Assembly (NCBI GenBank): GCA_905250125.1
Contig: CAJNOL010000318.1
Coordinates: forward strand, 1-64,000
Reading direction: 5' to 3'
DNA from: Rotaria sordida
Taxonomy: Eukaryota > Rotifera > Eurotatoria > Philodinida > Philodinidae
Length of the DNA stretch: 64,000 nucleotides
The translations under genes were made by a program, and so were the position numbers. This document shows positions 26,401-37,250 of the stretch, one piece after another. The notes below the pieces were generated by a model that was not told where the DNA came from, ran no database searches, and worked only from the letters and a program-made list of their open reading frames with translations. Positions within the stretch are counted from its first letter, which is position 1. Each line of letters begins with the position of its first letter.

Positions 26401-29400
26401 AGTACGTTTGAAAAACCTGTACTGTTGACTATGAACATTGGTAAATGCAAGGAAGTCCAAATATATATGATGAGCCCGTTTCATGAGTCTATTCGGAAAA
26501 AAACTATTTTTTTGAAATCCACAACTTCGATAGTACTCTTTATTAGGCGATGTTGCGATCAAGAAAGCATTCCAAGTCTGTCTATATATAATGGCTTCGG
26601 AGGATTCTTCTAGATGCTTTTGAAAACGTAACCAATATCTATATAAATAATCTCTTAAGGAGAATTCACGACTTAATGTTAATGTTGTAATATCTTCATA
26701 TCCCCATAAAGAGTATACGAGACGAATACCTGTCATAAAAACATGTTCTATTTTTTCACGCTGTTTTTTGGTAAAATAGAACCAGGTAGGGAAAAGCCAT
26801 GAGAAATGGGGAAGAGTAAATGCACAAAATAATTGTCTTCTAATTTTTATTTCATTTTTTGGTATTGTATGAAATAGTTGCCTTAAGGCACAATTAAAGT
26901 AATTTTAACTCTGTTTTTTATTGTAAGATACCTTTTCCTATACAAACTATAATCGAAAGACGAACGAAGACACTTTCATTTATGAAATAAAACTATATAA
27001 ATATATATTTTAGGCCTATAATTCTGTTGTTGCTCATGAAACAAAATCATCATCATCATCATCATCATTTGTTGATAATAATTCTCCAACATGTTTATCA
27101 CCATCATTAGATCATCAAATAGATTTATCAACAACAACAACAACAAGTCTTTCAACAACAGCAAATAAAAAATCTAGTAAAAATCGTGTACGTAATCGTA
27201 ATAAAAAAACATCTTTATCATCAACAATTATACCGTCAAATAATTCTACACTTATACCAATAGCACCAAATCTTAATCGAACATTAACACCAGCAATAGT
27301 AAATGTTCAACGTTTAGTAACATCAAATAATTCTTCAATAACAAAACGTTCAATAACAAATAAAAAACAATCCAAACGTAATACTAAAACATTAATTCAT
27401 TCTCATAGTGAAAATATTTTACAACAAAATTCATCATCATCACCAATTAATTCATTTGCTGAATCAATATCAGGTTTATTAGAAAATTTTGATCAAGAAT
27501 TAATTGCATCAAATTTTCTATCACAAACAACAACAACAACAAGTAACTTATTAACAAATGAAAATAATTCAATTATTTCAACAGATCATATAAATTTACA
27601 ACGTATTGTTAATAATCCTATACAACAACAAGAAATTTATCAATCAACAACATCAATGCCAACACTTGATGAATTTAATATTCGACTTGAAAATGATACA
27701 ACAACAATATTAACAAATCAAACAATAAATGATTATAATGTTGAAAATGAACAAATAACATCATTTATGAATGAAGAAGATATGCGTTTTGTTGAAATGA
27801 ATTTTGATGAAAATATTTTTTTAAAACAATTTGATTTAGATGATCCAGGTATTAAATTACATGTTCATTCAGATCAAAATATCTTTGCTAATATTTTAAC
27901 TAATAATAATAATAATAATAATAATAATGAATTATTACAAATACAACAACAACACAATCAAATTAATGAACAAACAATAATACATCAAAATCAATCATCG
28001 CTTCCTCCTCCTCCTCCTTCCATTTATTCAGGTTCATCATTAATTAATAATAATGTTTTTACAACTCTTGTTCCACTTGGTTCACAACGACAAACATTTA
28101 AAACAAATGCATTTAATAATAATAATAATAATAGTACAATGTCTTTATTACCAGAAGAAGGTGTTCAATTAACGTAAGTAGATTATTAAATAACGTTTTT
28201 TATTGAATCGTTTGTTTATTTTATTTAGTTATGATTTTTATTTGAAAATTTCGAAGGAGAGATGTACAGTTTTAGTTTATTGACCAATAATTTAGTATAG
28301 TTAATGCATATTGAAATATTGGAACACATCACTACAAAAAGGGCAAAATTTTCTGGAGTTGATGTTTTAATGTTGCAGTGAACATGAATATCATTATAGT
28401 TAGTGGACTCTGTGATCGATTACTTATTATTCAGTATTTACATCAATACTACAGATCACTAGATTGAAGATTAATTTCGAGGAATTTTCTCCTTGAATTT
28501 TACTATTAACCTAATGAGAAAAAAATATAGAGTAGACTTGGATTTGTGTTTAAACCAAATTTACATAAATAATTTGCAATTCAGTGATCGTTATCGAGAC
28601 GCAAATTATTTATATTATTTTTGTTCAAGACCAAAACCAAATCCTAAAATCTTTTTCTGGTTGTTCCGTACTTCTAGTCAAGTAGATCATTGTTGTTGAT
28701 TTCATCTTATCTTATCAAATCTCAAGACTTTGGATTTGTGTCACTCCTATCTCTGTGTGAGTAATAAAAAAAATAAAAATAAAAGTTTAAAAGACCTTAG
28801 ACTCGCAACATACTGCTGAAGAGTTATGTTCATTTGATTGAATTTTCGACTTTAAAATAAGGAATTTCAGAAGTATAAAAAGAGAAAATTTTCATATAAA
28901 ATGCTACCTATGAATACATTATATTACGTAGTCATTTTGAAAACTTTATGAAAAACGAAAAGGTTATTCTTTCAAGTGCGTAGCACAATTACATCGATTT
29001 CATATCATTCCCATAAAGTCGATACGATTGTGGTAGACTCTCGAAAGACTTACCTCATAGACGAAATATTTTAATTTTTTCGCCAATGTCTTATTGTAAT
29101 TAAAATATTCAATAAAATACTTATAACTCTTCAACTGTACGTCATGAATTAAATACTTTTAAGAATTTTTCTTAATATCATTGAGATTTATCATTAGTCT
29201 TAAATTCAATTAGAACGATAAACCTACAGTTCAACATTTGTTCTTATCGTTATATTCATTTCAGTATGGAATGTAAGCAATGAGAATAATAACTAATTCT
29301 TTGATACTATAACATTGAATCATATCTCACATCTTTCTATAAAACGATCTCATACTAACGAAAGAATTACCTCAATCATAAAAGTTTCAATCGGGAAAAA

Positions 29401-32400
29401 AAATTTCATTTCTCAAGATATTGAATTTTCTACAAATAGCCACTAGCAGCCATAGACATATCGCAAAAATCGAGTTTACTTGGAAATTTATCTTCAAAAC
29501 TATTAAATATTATTCTTTTTTTTTCAAGTGCTCGTCATATTGAACCAAGTCAAGTAGCTACATATGAATCTTCAAAATATCAAGATATTCTCGATGATTT
29601 AGTTATGGTTACAGATCAAGATGCATTACGACATGCACAAGCTACAGCTGCTGATGATCCATCTGTTGTATCAACAGATTTTTCATTTGTATTACTTGAA
29701 GCAGCTAATGAAATAATGAAAAATACAAATATTCAAATTGTTGAAGAAAATTCAACAGTATTTAATGAATTACAATATTTTTATCCTATTGAAAATGAAC
29801 AAACAAATTTAGAAAAACAATTAGAAACTTATGAAAATAAACAACAAAATGAATCCGAACAACAAGAACAACCAATTGTTATACTTGAAAAATTACAATC
29901 AGAAATTTTAACATCAACAAATTTAACAGAAAATGTTCTTAATGATTCAATTAATGATATATTACAATATGATCAAATACATTCACCTATTAATCATGAA
30001 CAATCAACAACAGAATTAATAACACCAATAAAAAATCTTTCAAATAATTTATTAACAACAAAATCACCTAATAATAATAATTCGGAATTATCATTAACAA
30101 ATAGATCTAATAATGAAGAAATAACATCATATTCACCTATATCAGATACATTAATAATATCAACAAATTTTATTCAACAACAATTACAATCAATTGAACC
30201 AATTACAAAATCATCTATTATGTTTGAACCTATATCATCACCATCAAATCCTTCATCACCAATTCCAAAAGAAATTATTCTTGATTCAGGTCATTTAAAT
30301 GAATTAAATTCAGATAAAATTGATTCTTTTAATAATGATGAAATTGAAGAATTATTATGTGATACAATAAATAATAATAATAATCAATATGAAATAATTG
30401 AAAATCAAGGACAAACATCAATAAAAAATTCAATTATTATTGATAATATTGATCAATTAATTGAACAAATTGAACCATCATCATCATCATCAAAACGTTT
30501 AGAATTATTTGAACAAACATTTATACGTTATCAAAAAAAATATTATTTAAATTTAAAATATCAACAAAATATTTTATTTAATAAACTTCATGAACAACAT
30601 TTAACAATTCCAACAGTTAATTTAAAATATCCAATAGAAAAATTTTTTATTAAAGAAATTGAAGAACAATCATCATCACCTAAACAACATATTGAACGTC
30701 CATCATTAAAAATAACTATACGAACAAAATTACCTATACAAAATTCTCTTGATAAAAAAATTCGTAAAATAAAAAAGAAAAAATTTCATCAACAAAATAA
30801 AAAAAAATCTCATAATAATAATCAAATTGAAACTGAATATGCTGGTTTAACACGTTTTGAACAACCATTAGCACAATTATATCATCAACCATCACCACCA
30901 ACATCTAATGAAACTTTATTACCTAAAAATGAAATTTTAACATCACCATTATCAACAATACAACAAAATGATTTACAAATATCAACAAATATACATTCAG
31001 GTTTTATGATTAATGAACAAACACCACCATCAAGTATAATATCATCAATTGAACATAAACAAAATTCACCACCATTATTAATTAATCAAACAAAAAATGA
31101 AAAATTAACAACAAATTATTCAGATTTACTTAATAATAATAATAATAATAATAATGATCATCATCATCAAAATAATAATACATTTATAACACCACCACCT
31201 GAAATTGATCATAATAATTTAATACAACAAAAATCTAATACATATGAAAATTTTTGTCAACAATTTTCAAATAGTTCAAATAAAAAAAAACATCGTCATA
31301 GAAAATCAAGTATAACAAGTAGTACAAGTAGTAAATCATTAACAAATCTTGATTATGCTATTGATACAGAAGAACTTGAACCCGTTTCACCAACACCATT
31401 ATTAATAACAGCAAATAAACAAAAACATTTACATAATCAATCACAATCATCAACATCATCATCTAATTATAATGATATATCACCACCTTATTTTGAACAT
31501 CAACAACAAAAATATATTAAAGATCATCATTCAAAAAAATCATCATCATCATCATCATCATCAAATCGATCATCAAGAATAACATCATCACAAATTTATC
31601 AACAATCACGTTCATTACCAAATCATAATTATCGAACATCACAAGAGCCACCATTAATACCACCTATTTTACCTGTACCACCACCACCACCACCAATTCA
31701 TATTGATCCATATGTTCAAACTTATCATCATTTTGCACCACCACCACCACCACCATATTTTAATTTTCCATATCCACATCCATTTCTTAATCCACATTCA
31801 ACAACATCAGGTCATTTTCATCCTCATTCTATGAAATATCATCATCATCATCCTCATATTCATCCATCTCATGCATATCCACAACAATATCCTTATCATG
31901 CTCATTTACAAAGGCAACAACAGTATAATAATTCCAATTATATGTGTAAGTTTATAATGATTTTCATCCTTTGAATACTATTGTTCGATTATGAATGTTT
32001 TGTTTCTGAATTATTTTCATGAAGTATAAACATTTTTATTTTGTTTATTCTTAAATTTATGGTTCTCATTATATGAATATCGTCTCGGTCGAAAAATGAT
32101 TTGACAATGTTTATCATAATCATGTGAAAATATAATAATGAGACTAGGGATGTACCGAGACCGAGACTGAACCGAGACTCTCGGTTCGAGTCGGCTCGGT
32201 CTCGGTCTCGGTCTCGGCCCGTCTCGATCTCGGTCAGTCTCGGTCTCGGTCAATCTCAGCTGAAAAGCTTAAAGAAATATAATTTCGCCCGAGACAGAGT
32301 AGCACACTTATCTATGATAGAGAAATGATCGAGATTAAGTATAATCGAGATCGGCACTACTCAATACCAAGGTTGAGGCTAGCCAAGACCGAGACTCTCG

Positions 32401-33345
32401 GTCTCGTTCATTCTCGGCCGAGACTGAGCGAGACCGAGACTGAGCGAGACCGAGATCGAGGCAGACCGAGACCGAGACGGATCGAGACCGAGACGCACCG
32501 AGACCGAGCTCTCGGTCTCGGTACATCCCTAAATGAGACACAGTTATTTCGTTGATTTTTTACTTTCCATACAGTTGCAAGCAAAATTAATAGTATATTT
32601 GATGAGAGAAATCCTCCAACTGCTAAATCGCTTTTGAGTTGAGGTTATGCATATTATATAGATTTAAATGAGCTATGAATGCCTTGAAAAGAGTTCGCGC
32701 CCTTAGCTTATTACTACGGAGATACTAAACTTTTATAGTATTTTTTTTTTAAATGGATATCTTGGCTCCCTCCCATCAGATACACGAGAACAGCTGATTT
32801 TCAACTTGAAACTTTGCATAGAGACAAGTCTTAACGAAAATAGGTTTTTGTGAATGTTTCAGATCTTGTCGCTGTTCTTATCCTAAGATATAACGATAGT
32901 AATAGCGTGTCTTTTACATCGCTCATATAAACTAAAGGTCTGTCTCTATACAAAATTTGAAAATCATCAGTATTTCTGATGTTTCCAACGGGAACATAAT
33001 ATTCATTTTAAAAAATACCATAGTATCTTTGCAGCAATAAGCTAAAGGTACGAATTCTATAGGATATTCATAGTTCAATTTGGATCTTCATAATGCATAT
33101 ACTCTGCAATTCATAAGTTGGAGAACTTCTCTCGTAAGGTCAATAGACATAATTATATCGTCACGTTTCCATATCTTTTTGTATTACTCAAAAGAATTAT
33201 TTCAAACATATGAAATGTTCAGTATTAGTCATTTGTGAAATAATTTTTGTATCTGGATAACAGGCGCATTTTAATATTATATTAATAAAGTTTTTTTTTT
33301 TTTTTGTTTTTAGCTTCTCGTGATCATCATCCATTCGACAGGTAG
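23495..33345 (+). CDS. Large Ser/Asn/Gln/Thr-rich protein with short leucine zipper, 1,512 aa
   Basis: Six exons: 23495-23516, 23571-23654, 23714-24537, 27014-28173, 29529-31945 and 33314-33345. All phases match and give 1,512 residues. Residues 8-33 form a short amphipathic helix with Leu at 15, 22 and 29 and no basic region in front, as in a dimerising leucine zipper. Almost everything else is low-complexity: Asn, Gln, Ser and Thr runs, Pro blocks and a His-rich C-terminal segment. Islands of ordinary composition lie at the start of exon 5 (an alpha-helical, acidic segment of ~60 residues) and mid exon 5 (a Lys-rich basic stretch that could be a nuclear signal). This is typical of a nuclear transcription co-regulator or RNA-binding scaffold, but I do not recognise the family. 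Upstream exons may be missing. Confidence 0.75.
25200..25690. mobile_element. Diverged F2-like foldback element (copy C)
   Basis: The right part (about 25535-25675) reads like the right end of the elements at 13468-14133 and 42306-42824. It has AAATTTCTAAGC followed by a degraded TATTCGAAAAGA-like segment, then a CATAGTTTTTGAC-type stretch, then AGTAAATAAATATTTTGTCT. The left arm is hard to align. It appears older and is interrupted by the small element at 25353-25442. Confidence 0.4.
25353..25442. mobile_element. Short MITE with GGGTC word repeats
   Basis: About 90 bases begin with GTTTGACAC and end with ATGTCAAAC, a near-perfect inverted end. The middle carries four GGGTC units in tandem (TCGGGTCGGGTCGGGTCGGG). 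AATAGTG occurs on both sides, consistent with a short target duplication of 6-8 bases. No coding potential. Confidence 0.6.
25985..26912 (-). mobile_element. 5'-truncated LINE with poly(A) tail and 17-bp target duplication
   Basis: Perfect 17-bp direct repeats AAAGTAATTTTAACTCT flank it (25985-26001 and 26896-26912). On the minus strand the insert ends in a 12-base A run (26002-26013), the mark of target-primed reverse transcription. It opens directly inside a reading frame (26895-26347), so the 5' end was lost at insertion. It lies antisense in intron 3 of the zipper gene. About 330 bases of 3'UTR separate the stop from the tail. Confidence 0.93.
26347..26895 (-). pseudogene. C-terminal end of a non-LTR retrotransposon ORF2, 182 aa, 5'-truncated
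   Basis: The frame is open from the truncation point to a stop at 26347, with no internal disruption. It resembles the region after the reverse-transcriptase palm/thumb in LINE proteins: RRQLFCAF..PHFSWLFPTWF, then KKQREKIEHVF..GIRLVYSLWGYEDI. This matches the usual 'yrs.l.p.l.Yg.p.W ... l..iq...lR...g' pattern of that segment. The catalytic YxDD part lies upstream and is absent. The clade (L1, RTE, Jockey/I or other) cannot be set from this fragment. The intact frame suggests a fairly recent insertion. Confidence 0.75.
28174..29528 (+). other. Intron 4 of the zipper gene, 1.36 kb
   Basis: GTAAGT donor, TTTTCAAG acceptor. Around 28815 (CTGAAGAGTTAT) and 29120 (ATAACTCTTCAAC) are inverted pieces that may be the arms of a degraded foldback element (about 28795-29150). 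The match is short and patchy. The rest shows nothing recognisable. Confidence 0.5.
32137..32539. mobile_element. hAT-type MITE with GAGACC word repeats and 8-bp target duplication
   Basis: The element spans 32145-32531 (387 bp). It starts TAGGGATGTACCGAGACCGA and ends in its complement, TCGGTCTCGGTACATCCCTA. It is flanked by perfect 8-bp duplications AATGAGAC (32137-32144 and 32532-32539). Both arms are built from tandem ACCGAG/CTCGGT words over more than 100 bases each. It lies in intron 5 of the zipper gene. No transposase is encoded. Confidence 0.92.
32605..33135. mobile_element. Foldback element with ~200-bp inverted arms (family F5)
   Basis: Sequence from 32610 pairs with the reverse complement ending near 33135. 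Shared pieces in order include AGAAATCCTCCAACT/AGAAGTTCTCCAACT, GAGCTATGAATGCC/GAACTATGAATATCC, CCTTAGCTTATTACT/CCTTTAGCTTATTGCT and AGATACTA...TAGTATTTTTT. The loop around 32850-32900 is small, so almost the whole element is palindromic. It sits 70 bases after the hAT MITE in the same intron. Confidence 0.7.
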
Positions 33346-34640
33346 CAAATTCTTTATTCTCATTTTATTTTCGTCTACTTTTCAAAAGCAAAACAAAAAA
33401 AATCTAAATAGCAAATCATCGACTTGACAATCGATATGCGCAGATAATTGTTAGTGTATTTGTATTCCAGTGACTTTTCTTCTTTTTCTTTTTTTTTTTT
33501 CTTCTCTTTGATACATATGTATACGTATTAATAAATGAATTAGTTTTCTTTATTGACGGCCACAATGAACTAAAAACCTTTTTATAAAAAAAAAAAAAAA
33601 AAAAAAAAAGAAAAAGAAATATTGTCTCATTTTTCTCGCGTTCTTTGCATTTGTTTTTCTTTTCTTTTTTTGTATTATGTATGAAGATTGAAATCTTTGT
33701 TGACCTCTTGGTATTATTCTTTAGTCTTTTGTTTTTTTCCTCATATTAATACTTGATTGAAAAGAAAGTATTTTTTTTTTTTTTTGAGATGTATGAAATT
33801 TTCTTATACAACGATGACAATGCGAGTGTTTTGTACAGTTGAGATATTCTATCTGGTTATTACACATATGTTTAAAAGAGTACTTCTGATCGGTTTTTTT
33901 TCATATGTGTATTACTATGTCACATTTTTTTTAGTCTTGTTTAAACTCAAAGAGCTTGCGTGCTAGTCTCCCTTTTTGTTTTTTTTTGTTCTTTCCATTG
34001 TAAACATAATTACAGATTTTGCTTTGTTTAAATGTGTCCTACAGTGCCGCTTGTTCATTGTGCTACTAGGCTAACCGTTTGCTTTGCTTTGTTTTTTCTT
34101 TTTGTTGCCAATCGAACGACGAATCTCAGTATATGTGCGCACTATTGCGTATTAAAATAAAACGATGATGACAACATTTGAAAAGACTAAACTTCCGAAT
34201 CGAGTTGTCTATCTTCTTTCTTATCTCTGTACAAAACAAAATTCTTTTTTCTTTTTTTTTTTGGAAAATCTATACATTGTTTTTCTTTATTCTCTTGCCC
34301 TGTGTGTTTTTTTCTGTTCGAAGTTATTCTCTTCACAAAATTTTTTTTCTTCTTTTTCTGTTCGATGTGTGCGCGCATGTGTGCCAAGCCGTTCGGCTCA
34401 AAAATAAAAATCTCAATTTGGACAAATCAATATATATGATAAGATATATGATTGTATTTGTTATTAATTATATTTAATAATGATTGTTGAATAGGAAAAA
34501 AAAACGAAGTTTATGAAATTGAAAAAAATAAGAATAAATTAAAGAAAATTTTTTTCATAATAAAATTTGTTTGCAGTATTGAGAGCAACAGGGCAGAAAA
34601 ATTGTAAACGGAAAGGTATTGAAATAAGGCAAAGAATATA
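33346..34640. other. 3' flank of the zipper gene and repeat-poor spacer
   Basis: Pyrimidine-rich tracts, a poly-A run near 33590-33609 and AT-rich sequence. Open frames here are low-complexity (Phe-rich) and were not accepted as genes. Confidence 0.45.
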
Positions 34641-34944
34641 CAGAACAACTATTCAAGCACATAAATAGTTGTCTAGTTAACAATCAACAACTTTGAAAAC
34701 AGCGGTTGATGTAAGGCACGCATAAGCCAAAAATCGAGCAAATTGGTTGTCACTTCTTTATATATCGTTTGATAGAGAACGAAAAGTTGGTTAGAGATAT
34801 ATTATTTTTAAATCGATTGGTTCCTGTTTCAGGCGAAAAAAAACCAAAAAATTGGAAAGGTATGAAAAACGATTGAAAACTACTAAAAAACGAGTTTTTT
34901 CTCAGAAATTTTCAAGCCTTTTGTTACTTAAATTTTAGTAGTTA

Positions 34945-35988
34945 ATGCAGTGCGAAGCACAGCATTTATGTATTCCTTCACGAGTTTTTAAGGTGGGAAG
35001 CACTTTATAGTACTGCGTCGCGAGTTTTTAAGGTGCGAAGCACTTTATAGTACTGCGTCGCGAGTTTTTAAGGTGTGAAGCACTTTATAGTACAGCGTCA
35101 CAAGTTTTTAAGGTGCGAAGTACCTATATAGAACTGTGTCGCGAGGTTTCTTTCTTTATTTCTAGCTAGACCATACGCAGATTTTTTCACATTTTGTGTC
35201 GCAATGATCTCCACAGCCGATAGTCAGAAAATCCTCGTTCAAGCATGAGATGAAAGCATCGAGGTTGAACCGAAACCTCCTTTTTTTTTCGATTTTCGTT
35301 ACGATGTTCCATTTGCATACAAACAGGACCGAAAAAAGTCAAATTTTTCAGGACTTTGATTTTTTTCAAACTTCGAAATAATTAAATCGCGATGATCACG
35401 AGAACTACAACTTCGAAAATAGTCGTCGAAACGCGAAGTCCAAGTATTGAGACCGAGCTGATACAATCTTTGGAGTTCATCTCGAAATCACCTTCGGTTT
35501 CCTCAGAAAAAGCTGTCGAAAATGACGAATTTAACACGACTTTAAGCTTTATTCATTTCGAGATAACGAGGTAATTAAAACAACAAAAGACAGGCGCCAC
35601 TCTCTGAGCTTATTTGTCAAACAGCTGTAAATGCAGCTGATAGTAGGTAATGAGTCATTTAGATAATTAAATGATTAATGAACAGCGATTTGTAAGAGTG
35701 TGTTGATATGCATAGGTAGAGTTTTCGCAGTAATGAATTTTACTACGGCTCCTTTGGAATTATTTCAAAATCTCGATCAGCTGTTTGATTGAAATGTGAA
35801 TTCTTGAATTCACAGACAGAGAAAAAGAATCAGTGATTGAAGTCAAACATAGATAAGCTCATGAAACAATCGGATTTCGATTGAATCGTAAACTCGATTA
35901 TTCGTTTTGTATAAGATACCGTTTTATTCGAAATTCTCGATTCGTGCTTCCCACCGCATTTCGTATTCGAGTGAAGCTCGAATACCAT
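34945..35988. mobile_element. Insertion of ~1.04 kb inside the left arm of the F6 palindrome
   Basis: It interrupts the palindrome arm, which defines its limits. Its ends are related: ATGCAGTGCGAAGCAC at the left and the complement of ATGCGGTGGGAAGCAC at the right, a short imperfect inverted repeat. It carries a 40-bp tandem array near the left end. A TAGTT-like sequence occurs on both sides and may be a short target duplication. No coding potential, family unknown. Confidence 0.55.
34981..35140 (+). repeat. 40-bp tandem repeat, four copies
   Basis: Four units start at 34981, 35021, 35061 and 35101. Each reads CGAGTTTTTAAGGTG then NGAAGCACTTTATAGTACTG and CGTCG, with a few substitutions; the last copy is the most diverged. 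The unit contains the same GAAGCAC core as the ends of the enclosing insert. Confidence 0.92.
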
Positions 35989-36860
35989 CTAGTTTTTTTA
36001 AAAGGACTATTTTCTAATTCGGCATGAAAATCTGAGTTAAAAGATGTTATTTGAATGAATTTAAAATAGAAGTGTTGTCCAACATGGATCTGTTGAATAA
36101 GACCTCTCAAATATGCTTTTGTAGCGTTCATAGTTAATTTTGTAAATGTTTCTAGCTTTTTGTATTAAGAGATAGCATCAAATGTCATATCTAATCAGAA
36201 TCACTGAATATTAACCTTCAAACATATCTTATTAGATTTTTTTATCGTTGAGAGAATCACATTCCTCCGATTTTTCCTACTGATACGCTAAAAGCGTGAA
36301 AAAATTTGTATATGTTTACTTAGTTTTGCATTTGATTTTTCATGATATAAAAAAAAATAAAATATTCAGAATCAGTCTAAACAACTATGACAAATTAAAT
36401 ATCTTTCAGCAAAGAAAAAAAATTCTTATGATATTACACCTGTACCTTCTTGCAGATATAATTTTTTGAAAATTTGTTCTCTAGTCTTTTAGAAAGATGA
36501 TTTTCATGAAAAACTTTTTTGGCTAAAAGAAATATAATTCATTGCAGTTTTCTATGCTGAATCCGAATATTTTATCTCGTTGTTTTTATATCACGAAAAA
36601 CTAAAGGCAAAATGAAGTAAACATGTACAGATTTTTTTTTACACTTTTAGCGTGCCAATAGGAGAAAATCAAAGGAATGTAATTCTCTCAACGATAAAAC
36701 AAAATCTAAAAAACACTAATTAGATACGTTTAAAGGTTAATATCCAGCGATTTCAATCAGATATGACATTTGATCGTATCTCTTAAAAGAAAAAAACTAG
36801 AAATGTTCACAAAAGTGGCTATGGATACCATAAAAAACGTGTTTGAGTGGTCTTATTCAA

Positions 36861-37250
36861 ATGGGTTTGGATTTGATGTACCTCTCACAGAGATTGTAGA
36901 TTTTCGGTATGAAAACTCATCAAATCCGACCAAATTTTTGTGTCATTTTTATTTGATTTTTTTGCTTTATCTGATAGGGGTACTAGATTTCGTTTTTTCC
37001 ACATTTTTCGTCAAATCTAGTCAAATCTTAGGACTTTTTTTGATGTTAGACGAAATCTAGTACCACTATCGGATAAAGCAAAAAAACCAAATAAAAATGA
37101 CACAAAAATTTGGCCGGATTTGATGTGTTTTCATACCGAAAACCTACAATCTCTGTGAGAAGTACATAAAATTCAAACCCAAATCCAAACCCAGTCAAAT
37201 CTAACATTCGGATTTGACTGGAATCGGATTTGGTGCACTCCTATATTCAA
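36861..37250. mobile_element. hAT-like MITE with GGATTTG words nested in the right arm of F6
   Basis: Its limits are set by the interrupted palindrome arm. TATTCAA occurs on both sides (36854-36860 and 37244-37250). The right end, read inward, starts TAGGAGTGCACCAAATCC, which is hAT-like; the left end appears to lack its tip. Internally the two halves are nearly perfect inverted copies (CTCACAGAGATTGTAGATTTTC and its complement around 37135-37160). Both ends repeat GGATTTG/CAAATCC words. Confidence 0.65.

Larger units (their letters stand above)
24538..27013 (+). other. Intron 3 of the zipper gene, 2.5 kb, full of insertions
   Basis: GTAAAT donor, TTTAG acceptor. It contains a diverged F2-like element (~25200-25690), a small word-repeat MITE (25353-25442) and a LINE tail (25985-26912), listed separately. 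The part from 24540 to 25190 shows no recognisable structure. Confidence 0.7.
31946..33313 (+). other. Intron 5 of the zipper gene, 1.37 kb
   Basis: GTAAGT donor, TTTTTAG acceptor, followed by a 32-base terminal coding exon. Most of its length is the two elements listed separately. Confidence 0.75.

Noticed and set aside
28795-29150. Possible foldback element in intron 4 of the zipper gene
   Set aside because: Only short inverted matches were visible; kept as a remark in the intron entry rather than as an element.
29605-31974. Treating the 789-codon frame as a single-exon gene
   Set aside because: Splice sites and phases join it to exons on both sides (29529 acceptor, 31946 donor); it is exon 5 of a larger gene.
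32017-32555. Arg/Asp/Glu/Thr-repeat proteins over the GAGACC element
   Set aside because: Translation of a tandem DNA word inside a MITE, not a gene.
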